Origin: Varroa destructor
Lineage: Eukaryota > Arthropoda > Arachnida > Mesostigmata > Varroidae
Direction: 5' to 3'
Assembly (NCBI RefSeq): GCF_002443255.2
Contig: NW_019211456.1
Location: 55,885,884 to 55,949,883 of the forward strand
DNA: 64,000 bases
Both the position numbers and the translations under genes were made by a program. The notes beneath the pieces were generated by a model that ran no database searches, was not told the origin of the DNA, and saw nothing but the letters and a program-made list of their open reading frames with translations. Within the stretch, counting starts at the first letter, position 1; each line of letters starts with the position of its first letter. This document shows, piece by piece, positions 40,580 through 47,512 of this stretch.

Positions 40580-43500
40580 TAACTGCTTTAGGATATATAT
40601 ATATGGCACTTTAACAATGTAAGGGCCGGTACATAATAGATATAACGAGGGAACATGTTAGGAATAGTTGTCAACGCTTTTTTCGACAGGAAACTCAATC
40701 TGTAAGAGATTTCGACTTAAACACTAACGACAGCCAAGAGATTTTATTTAAAATACTTTTGATTGCTTACCACCGATATTGGACATTTACTTGGACCTAT
40801 ATAGCTGACTCATAACGCGCAGATCTTGTTAGTGAAGCATCTAATAGGTTTATTGATTTCTATTTTCGAGATGGGATGTAGTTAACTAGTTAAATGAACG
40901 CTCCAGTGAGTCGTCCATTTAGACAGACAGACAGGCAGGCAGCTACTGTGTTCCAGATAGATATAACACTACGGGGTCGTAGCGTACTAAAATCGTATTT
41001 CTTCTTAATCATAGCATGAATATAGCGTTCAAACGAGTGAGCAACGCACAGGAACTAAACAACACTGTGGTATTTGAAACAAGAAAAGGAGCTCCAAAAG
41101 TGGGAATATTCATCTTCGTATGGTACAGGTGAGCTAATCTAGGCGAGGAAGATAAATTTATAGGAATCTAACACGGCTCTTTAAGCGGTTAGCGGCAGAC
41201 GTGTTGTAAAAGCTTCATACGAAAATGCCACTTTATTTACATGTATAGAATATAAATGTGTTTTAATTAAGTGACAGCTTGTTTTAGTGCATGGTAGATA
41301 ATGATATGACAACTTAGATAACCATAGCGTACTATCTTTGGTACTCTCCAGGCGTACACAGAAAATATACGCAATAGCTTTTTGAGGAAGAACAATAACG
41401 ACTTCTCTTACAGTATTTGTATTAACAAAGTAGAAGAATGAGTTTCTGCTTGTTTTTTTTTTGATTTTAATGAGATGTCGAAGAGGCTGTTGTATAATAC
41501 ATTACAAAAGAAAGCAGAAGAACTAACAGCACATACGCATTAAAACACGTTCTTTAGGCACAATGAAGATAAAAATAGTATATGAATAGTTTTGATGTTA
41601 TGTATCTCGAACGAACAATGCCACAATAATCAGGTGTACCTGGACACTAACAAAATCAAGTGTCCTTGGAGTTTACGCTAAGGTCACTGGTTATACCTAA
41701 GCCAAAGACCTTTTCATTTTGCGTTCCAATGATAGTTGCCATTTTAACTTCGATGCAATTCCTCATCCCTGTTTGGTACTCGAAATATACAAGCTAGATG
41801 TCCACATATTGCCTAGCTTATGGTTGTCTTAACATTATGAAGAAACCAATACTCCGACTGATTAAAGGCAGCTGTGATAGAAGCGCAACTCTACTAGCAA
41901 TAATAATGAAAAGGTCTATTTTGTCTGTTCACTCAAATCCGTCAATCTGTCATTTATTATTGATGCAATATGCGACATTTTCTAAATCCCCATTGTAAAA
42001 TGTAGATACTATCTATTTGCTTTTATATTTATGATATCTCTAAAAAGACAATATCAGGGTTTAGTTGTTTCGATTTGTTCATCTTCACGAGTTAACGTGT
42101 ATCTGTCGTGCGTTTTGTGGGAGTCAAGCGATGTTGGATTAAGTGGGTCGCGTGAGGATCTGATTTCCATGGCAGACCTTGAGGGGGCGAGGTAATGGCG
42201 CGGAAGAAGACTTTGTGCGCAAAGAGGCAGTGCTGGTTATGCATCACAAGAGTCAATGGGGGTTAAACAGAGAGGGAGAAGTTGCTCAACAAGGAGACGG
42301 CCACTGATAAGAATTACTCGGATAGTAAACAAGATCCTGAAGAAATACTTAGTGGTTACTCCAAAAAGAAGTTTGGGAATTTCTAAAAACATCCTTATAT
42401 TTATTTAATATTATCTCTAACTGAATCCGTCACCAATATCGCTATTGCTTAAAATCAGTGTTTCTTCATTATCGATATCATTCAATTAGCGCGCTTCCAA
42501 AAAGCGTAGCTTCCTTTCTTTTGTTTGAAAAACTGAATCAAAAGTGTCGACTTTTGACATGACCGCATCGTTGTCCTTGCATCACACCCCTCTCGTCGTT
42601 ATCATCATTTTATATATTTCAGCTAGAAAACGAATTAGTCAGCCTAAAAGATGCTTATTCTCGAAGTTACCTTCGGTCTCGTACCAACTATAGTACAATA
42701 TAGTTCACTAAAGTTTATCGTTACTCATTTGCCATAATTCTGTTTTTTCTTTATATATAAGTAAGTAGGTTATGAATAAGCATTAAATTCATAGCTCACT
42801 GGTTAGGTTATGATTTTCCTAGCTGCTTAATAAAAACAAATCCTCACTGTACGCTAATCTATATGTCAATCATGAATTTATCTTTTCGCTAGTCACTTTA
42901 CTGTCATTAACCAGATACGATAGACTAGATTCCGCTATACTTAGCCATTTCCAGTTCTTTGAACAAAAGGCTCCTTGGTTACTGTGCAATGCAACTATTA
43001 TCATCTCTTGATTGCCCGTAACATCAAAAGGGCAGATTTTCATACAATAACCTTTCCCTGTATATGTCATCAAGCATAGAAGTCAGTCGACCGTTTTAAA
43101 AGTACCCGCTCGTCAGCTGTTCGCGTGCCGGAACATCCTTGCCGTTGGGATCATTCTAGAGCGATCTGCCTGGGACAAGCCTGCGTGTAGACAGTGTTCA
43201 ATTGCATGCGGGAAAGGTCGCTACCATTTTCTGTAGCAGAAAAATTGTGTTGAGTCTTTTTTTAGTTTCAGCCATTTGAGCATTCGAAATGGCCCATAAC
43301 TCTGACCTAGCTGTGACAGAACAGCAGGCGGCACCAGCTTCTACAACCTAATAGAAGAAAAGTCCGTTGGCGCAGGGAAAAAGCCATTGCGGCCTTGTAT
43401 GGTTGGTGTTCCGCCACGCGAAGCCAACGAGGCGAGACATGTCTAGCAATGACAATCATATATGATTAAGCTTCTTATATTTATCAAATGGGCGATCGAT

Positions 43501-45102
43501 CATAATCTGATATCAGTTGACAGATTTGAGGCCTAGTGAATCCGGCCAAAATAATATTAATCATTTTCAGCTCGTGACATCTCCGTTATCTTAAATTTTT
43601 AATTCAAAAGCAAAGGGTATTTGCTTTTACAGTCCTCGAACAGCTCAAAGATATCTGCTGCCGAATAGTCCTGCAACTTGTGCTTGATAGTCTGGTTAAA
43701 TGTCTTTCATGATGGTATTACTGTAGCATACTTGCATAGGCTGGCGCTAATAGCCTCTCAAGAAAAAAAATTGCCGGTACTTATCTTCTTGCGGAACGAG
43801 CCGGACTAACAAGGTGTCAGATTCGCATTGCCGTCGAAAGGCGCTCGTTTATTTTTCATCAAATTAATACAATTAGACGTTGTCATTGATGCTTTGTACA
43901 AAAATTACACTGTCTTCACCGTCTCGATGTTCTTTCCTTTTTACTCGGAAATTACGGAAATCTATAGCTGTTCATGATGCGCCAGATTTTCTTAAATATG
44001 AAATCATGGATATATCAGAAAATCGCTCGATATGACAACAAAACAAGACGAAATTACACAGTAAACTCTGAACATTTACTCACCAGTGGAATCTTCATCA
44101 TTTCGACGGCTTGGCCCTCCAAATCCGGCCTGGGCAAGGGCTTTTTGAAAGTGGTCATCAAGGGCAGATGCTACATCCGTCTTGAAGTACTTGATTATGA
44201 TGCACTTCGATGAAACATAGGTGGCTTCGCCTACATCCTCTTTGCTTTCTGCCGACTCAGGCGGCGTGGCGCACACGGGCGCAGACGAAGCTGCGGAAAC
44301 AATAGTAGATAGAGTGGACGATGTCGTCGATGGAAGGTCAATGGGTGCGAGGCGATTTGGAGATGACGTTCCTGCCACTGGCGAACCCGTATGAGTTGTA
44401 TGAGGGGGTGAAGGCGTACTGTAGTGTTGATGCTGCTGGTGCTGATGGTGAAGTTCTTTTACAGGATTGTGTTGGATGCTACCACTGTTAAACTTCTGAA
44501 ACTGCAAAATGTCGGGCTGCACTCATGACAAAAACGACAAAGGCATGTTCATTTCGATAGTCAGTTCATTCCATGTACAATTCATTGTTGTGTTGTTTAG
44601 TGAACTGTACGCTCTTCGCTTGAGCTGAGCGAAAAGTATATAGAGAATTTAAAATCAAAGTAAGTTGGCGAGAAATCTAGCGGATTGCAATCCATTGCTC
44701 TTTTCGCTGGTTCCATATTTAGGAATAACGCAAAACGCAAAATCCTCTGTTTTCAACGAAACAAGTTTATATAAAGTCCGTACAAAACACTAGGAAACAT
44801 CTGTTCCCGGGGGGGGGGGGGGGGGGTAAGGCATTACGGCATGCATGAATAGTACTAGTAACAGGAAGGATACTGTACGGGTATCGCAGGGGGGAAGACT
44901 TTTGTAATGCAACCTGCTTGGTGGTACTTACCTTTTGTTCGAACGAAGCCGTAGGTGGGTAATCCTGGGGGCTCGAAGGCCCCCCAAGGAAATAGCCGCT
45001 TGTTGAAGGTAGATTAGCAGCACCTGTGCCGGGACTTGGCCGCTGATAGCCCGAAAAGTAGGCAGCAGAGTAGGGCTGGTACATCACATCCATGCAGCTC
45101 AT
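19101..45102 (-). CDS. vg: Vestigial (Vestigial-like/VGLL family transcription cofactor), five coding exons
   Basis: This gene encodes a nuclear cofactor that in known families binds TEAD/Scalloped through a TONDU motif; in Drosophila the complex directs wing and muscle fate. The CDS joins 45102-44932, 44516-44084, 24192-23627, 23197-22891 and 19144-19101: 1521 nt, 506 residues. All introns are GT-AG and the phases fit (0, 1, 0, 1). Visible family marks are the start MSCMDVMYQ (residues 1-9), the TONDU core SSKCIIIKYF...LDDHFQKAL (about 157-186), RNLPASFF early in exon 3, YDPWSHY late in exon 3, YNSLLGL at the start of exon 4, and the terminus KDVYWF. These occur in the same order as the corresponding segments of Drosophila Vg as I recall it. 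Low-complexity Ser/Pro/His-rich linkers separate them. Introns are 415, 19891, 429 and 3746 bp. No other intact gene lies nearby. The main uncertainty is the exact exon 2 acceptor. Confidence 0.93.
19680..20290. promoter_or_regulatory. GC/CpG-rich patch in vestigial intron 4
   Basis: This patch stands out from the AT-rich intron by GC and CpG content and by CAG/GCAGCAG runs near 20211-20245. A donor-like AAG|GTGAGT occurs on the plus strand near 19857-19864, but no partner acceptor or coding frame was found. It is an enhancer or alternative-promoter candidate only. Confidence 0.25.
20208..20300 (-). other. Short open frame in vestigial intron 4, possible cryptic exon or regulatory DNA
   Basis: An ATG-initiated frame of 30 codons (start 20300-20298, TAG at 20210-20208) encodes a Ser/Pro/Tyr then Ala/Pro-rich peptide containing IYSPPPYS. 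Composition resembles vestigial linkers, and it sits in a GC-rich patch. There is no conserved motif and no clear splice pair, so this may be chance. Confidence 0.15.
21239..21267. repeat. (AT)n microsatellite
   Basis: An uninterrupted AT dinucleotide run of about 29 bp in vestigial intron 4. Confidence 0.95.
21400..21800. promoter_or_regulatory. GC-rich patch in vestigial intron 4
   Basis: This is a locally GC-rich segment with GGCCGGGGGCGGGCCCC near 21551-21567 and open frames on both strands that look compositional. No protein family was recognised. Possible regulatory DNA. Confidence 0.25.
22891..23197 (-). CDS. vg: vestigial coding exon 4
   Basis: A textbook acceptor (polypyrimidine tract then TTTTGCAG) precedes 23197. 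The exon encodes residues 391-492, opening with YNSLLGLGSQQ; together with the preceding Gln this matches the QYGSLLRLPQQ-type segment of Drosophila Vg. A His/Pro/Gly-rich region follows (repeated HPSYHPGHPG-like units) and then HPMSAAMT. The donor is GTTAGT with the intron starting at 22890, leaving phase 1. Reading through the donor gives an immediate TAG, so an unspliced product would end only a residue later. Confidence 0.88.
23198..23626 (-). other. vestigial intron 3
   Basis: This is a 429-bp intron with donor GTAAAT and acceptor TTTTGCAG, phase 0. Nothing else is recognised in it. Confidence 0.85.
23627..24192 (-). CDS. vg: vestigial coding exon 3
   Basis: The acceptor CTTGCTTTCAG sits just before 24192. 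The two exon bases AT complete a GAT codon with the G left by exon 2 (Asp202). The exon then encodes residues 203-390: KPLAQRNLPASFF, a long Ser/Pro/Gly-rich linker, then YDPWSHYMSAASY and a QFAQHQ end. Drosophila Vg has a comparable RNFPPSFW segment just C-terminal to TONDU and a TDPW segment further on. The donor is CAG|GTAAAT with the intron starting at 23626, phase 0. The long open frame on the opposite strand here is only a shadow. Confidence 0.9.
35500..36420. promoter_or_regulatory. GC-richer patch in vestigial intron 2
   Basis: This segment has higher GC and CpG than the surrounding intron, with GCTGCTGCTGTCG-type runs near 35730. No open frame resembles a protein family. It may be an intronic enhancer or non-coding exon; nothing in the sequence proves either. 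Confidence 0.2.
37273..37372. other. Assembly gap (100 N)
   Basis: Exactly 100 N, a conventional placeholder, so the true length is unknown. The right edge runs into ATATATAG and TG-rich simple sequence (about 37400-37423), suggesting the missing part is a simple repeat. Open frames crossing it are meaningless. Confidence 0.99.
37500..38410. promoter_or_regulatory. CpG-richer patch in vestigial intron 2, beside the gap
   Basis: This segment is GC- and CpG-rich, followed by a purine-rich GAAGAAGAAAAAG tract at about 38260-38300. Open frames of 70-100 codons occur on both strands but overlap one another and match no family. It could be an alternative promoter, non-coding exon or enhancer. Confidence 0.2.
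40515..40594. repeat. Perfect 80-bp palindrome with (AT)23 core
   Basis: Left arm ATCCTAAAGCAGTTACG and right arm CGTAACTGCTTTAGGAT flank 46 bp of alternating AT (40532-40577). The whole 80 bp is its own reverse complement. A further short AT run follows on the right. It lies in vestigial intron 2. Confidence 0.95.
44084..44516 (-). CDS. vg: vestigial coding exon 2, containing the TONDU (TEAD-binding) motif
   Basis: This exon encodes residues 58-201 plus the first base of codon 202. It begins with a His/Gln-rich stretch (HHQHQQHQH), then Ser/Thr/Pro-rich sequence, then the TONDU motif at about 44219-44130 (YVSSKCIIIKYF and ALDDHFQKALAQ). In known VGLL proteins this strand-plus-helix motif is the TEAD interface, typically VDxHFSxAL. 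The donor is GTGAGT at 44083. The acceptor is ambiguous: TGCAG before 44516 and TTTTGCAG just downstream (before the codons for FQKFN) both keep frame and differ by four residues. I chose the upstream one. Confidence 0.9.
44517..44931 (-). other. vestigial intron 1, with an 18-base poly-G run
   Basis: This is a 415-bp GT-AG intron. At 44809-44826 the plus strand has 18 consecutive G (poly-C in the transcript). No coding segment is seen inside; the frame that runs on from exon 1 is intron read-through. Confidence 0.85.
44809..44826. repeat. Homopolymer G18
   Basis: Eighteen consecutive G on the plus strand within vestigial intron 1, unusual in this AT-rich sequence. The length may be an approximate consensus because such runs are hard to sequence. 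Confidence 0.9.
44932..45102 (-). CDS. vg: vestigial coding exon 1 (residues 1-57)
   Basis: The exon starts at the ATG at 45102-45100 and ends at codon AAG (Lys57), followed directly by the strong donor GTAAGT at 44931-44926. The encoded start MSCMDVMYQPY matches the conserved SC-x-DVMY N-terminus of Vestigial/VGLL2-3 proteins, which supports this ATG. Upstream, the same frame stays open for about 15 codons to a TGA but contains no earlier ATG. The rest of the exon is rich in Tyr, Ser, Pro and Gly. It leaves intron phase 0. Confidence 0.9.
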
Positions 45103-45107
45103 CGCAT
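45099..45107 (-). promoter_or_regulatory. Minimal upstream ORF overlapping the vestigial start codon
   Basis: The sequence ATGCGATGA places an upstream AUG five bases before the vestigial AUG. It forms a two-codon uORF (AUG CGA UGA) whose stop overlaps the main start. Its geometry would suit leaky scanning or short-range reinitiation. Function is inferred only. Confidence 0.4.
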
Positions 45108-45720
45108 CGACCTCAGCGGTCTTCCAGTGGCAGAAATTATTGGCCTCCGAGTGGCACTCAAATGATCAGACCCACAGCTCTTGGTAAACGACACCGATCT
45201 GCTATCTGCTATTTTCTTCTTTATAGTAGTCGCGCTCATTCACAGTGGCTCTGATTTCGCACAGCGTGTCACAGTCTGTGCTCACGCAGACTTACACAAA
45301 ATATTGCTGCCATCCAGTGTCTTTTATCACTTATTTTTTTCCGGAAAAATCTCTTCTTTTATCGTGAGCGGTAATCTCCTGGTACACACACTGAAAAAAC
45401 ACACCGCACTGTCCTAGATATAACAAACCTATTCGAACTCTCCTTGTGCGTTTGTGTATCTATTCTATCAGTCCCTGCGGAGCTGTCGTGTCCTTGTCTA
45501 GACTATGCACTGTGCTATGTTCTAACTCGGACTCCGGCCTGAGCTTCGCCAGGGCAGCTCGCGAGCAGTCGGAGATCGTGCACCGAAGAGCCTGCGAAGG
45601 CGGAGCCTGCTGACGTCACCAAGGTAGGAAGTCTTCCTATGCGAGACTCAGCCGTTGGGCAGGAGCCGAAAACCGGGCTCACCCTCAAAGCTCCGCCCAT
45701 GCATTAGGTTCCGGTCGTTT
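45108..45720 (-). promoter_or_regulatory. Candidate vestigial 5' UTR and GC/CpG-rich promoter block
   Basis: The 45480-45720 segment is clearly GC- and CpG-richer than its surroundings. It carries a perfect palindromic CRE-like TGACGTCA at 45611-45618 and GC-box-like sequences (CTCCGCCC near 45690-45700 on the plus strand). It lies about 400-600 bp upstream of the vestigial start codon, a reasonable distance for a core promoter plus 5' UTR. I see no obvious TATA box on the minus strand, so the transcription start cannot be fixed. Confidence 0.45.
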
Positions 45721-47445
45721 CAAATGGAGTGGCGTGGAGCGCACCCTACAAATTATCTTTCGTCAACCATTTTTCGAAATAGCAAGCATTGTCTCGAAAC
45801 TTCCAAAACAAAAATTTCTTTAAATAGCTTAAATATGTTGTAAGTGTTTCTAATATAATATAATGATAGCGACCTGCAATACGGTTGCACATTCTGTCGT
45901 ACGTTCACCCTCCCAGACATTTGAAAGCGGTCGGCCCAGACTGCAGCTGTTGGCCAACTGCTTGCGTTCGTTGTACGTCCAGTCAGACAAACAGACAGAC
46001 CGAAAAATACAGCTACCGAACACGATGAGTGTGCGGTATAGCTGGCTGGCTAGTGAGAGTACATACACTCCACGTATATATATAGCGGAACGGAATGGTC
46101 AAAGGAAAAGGCAAGGAGCGAGGCCGCCATACAATGAATACAGCCAGCCAGCGTGCAGTGCCATATCTACCACTCCTGCTGCTTGCTTCAGCAGCAGCTT
46201 CTACGACCGCCACGCTATCGTAGTTGCTAGCACTAGTGTACGCAAGTAAGAGGCAGAGAGAGAGGGGAGGGGAAAAGGGGATCGAGGGGTGTCTGAGGAG
46301 ACTGAAGAGGAGGTTGAGGACGAAGAGGAGCAGAACGAGCGCTCAGTGAAGTGCCTGAGAGCGAAGTGGTCTCGCTCGATGAAACTGACGGGTGCAAAAC
46401 GGGAAAAGCGGGAAAAGGAGTCACTGAACGAGTAAAATGGCGAAAAGAAAAAAAAAAACCAAAAAGCAAGATGACACGAGTGCAGTGTAAAATAATTTCG
46501 AGGAAAGGCCTTCAAAGGGCGACGATGTAGAGTAGGTCGCGTGCAAGGCCCACGGCCTGAGCGATTCGACGAACAAACAAAATTAAACGTGAAAAATTTC
46601 ATTTAAAATCGGCTGTACCTGCCGGCAAGCATCATTGTAAAAAGCAGCAAATGGTAAAGTAAAAGTTAAATACTGCAGCAAAGCTGGACGCATTAACATA
46701 TTTAATGATAACATTTTTATATACACGTACGTGCATATATTATAGTGACACCACACTAGTACAAATGCTATTTATTGTGACAACGCCCCGTTTGCTTACA
46801 GTAAGAGCGATAAGAAGATAAAGGTAATAAGATAGAAGATAGATAAAAAGATAAGGTAATAAGAAGACGCTTCGATAAAGAAGTAAGTTCACTATTTTCG
46901 TTCCACTTTTCAACTACTTCTTCATTAATTTATTTTTTCATTATTATTATTATTAATATTAGTATCCCATAATACTTGTAATACACACGTGTACTCCGAC
47001 ATCCACAAACGCAGCCGATCGAACAGTTGGTACTTCCGTTGGCAACAAAATACGTGTAATAAACGCTTGACGTGTTAGCTCTTCAAATGAGATTCACAGC
47101 TTGGAAAAATAATAACCAACAAGTAAGTAATAAGAGCAGATTATCGTGGTATAGAAATTCGTGAAGGCTCACCGTGGACAATTGATTGCACTAAGTCAAA
47201 TTCAAGCCAAAAGTTTACTTTTTCTTTTTTGTTCGATTATTGTACTCGTAAATAGTTTGCGCAAAGGTTTCATCCAGAGAAGAGTACACACGCCGTAACT
47301 AGGTGTATGAGGAAGCTTGCTACACTGATCCTGCTTCTATAACTCCACGAGACATCTTCGCTTCTATAGTAACTCGGATGGCCTATACGTAATTGATAAG
47401 CTGGTACTAAAAACTCAGATTATCGTTGGACATCGAACTTAAGCG
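45721..47445. other. Upstream flank of vestigial, no gene recognised
   Basis: Contains the purine-rich tract (46240-46480) and degenerate GATA/AAGATA-rich simple sequence at about 46800-46880. Open frames are compositional. Upstream enhancers are plausible but unproven. Confidence 0.5.
46240..46480. repeat. Purine-rich (GA-rich) low-complexity tract upstream of vestigial
   Basis: The plus strand is dominated by GAG, GGA and GAA runs, including AGAGAGAGAGGGGAGGGG near 46254-46271. Open frames on either strand here are compositional. GA-rich tracts can bind GAGA-type factors in arthropods, but nothing proves that here. Confidence 0.5.
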
Positions 47446-47512
47446 GGGAGCTAGCCCGGAACCCCAGAGGTCTGATTCGACTGCTCCACTACTCATATCA
47501 CTGAGCTAGTCC
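47446..47512 (-). repeat. tRNA-like sequence, possible head of a tRNA-derived SINE
   Basis: On the minus strand the segment begins GGACTAG, has an A-box-like TAGCTCAGTGATATGAG, then GAATCAGACCTCTGGGGTTC reminiscent of a T-arm/B-box, and ends CTAGCTCC, which roughly pairs with the start. The B-box departs from GGTTCRANNCC, so this is not a functional tRNA. It may be a SINE head or tRNA pseudogene. No second copy was noticed in the window. Confidence 0.35.

Larger units (their letters stand above)
24193..44083 (-). other. vestigial intron 2 (about 19.9 kb), likely regulatory reservoir
   Basis: The intron runs from donor GTGAGT (44083) to acceptor TTTCAG (24193). I recognise no nested protein gene. 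It holds the 100-N gap, an 80-bp palindrome, simple repeats such as (CACC)n near 27640-27656, tetranucleotide GACA/GGCA repeats near 40921-40942, and GC/CpG-richer patches at about 35.5-36.4 and 37.5-38.4 kb. In Drosophila, vg enhancers including the boundary enhancer are intronic, so conserved elements here would be worth testing. Confidence 0.85.

Noticed and set aside
46201..46602. 133-codon Ser/Phe/Arg-rich minus-strand frame
   Set aside because: It is the translation of the purine-rich low-complexity tract.
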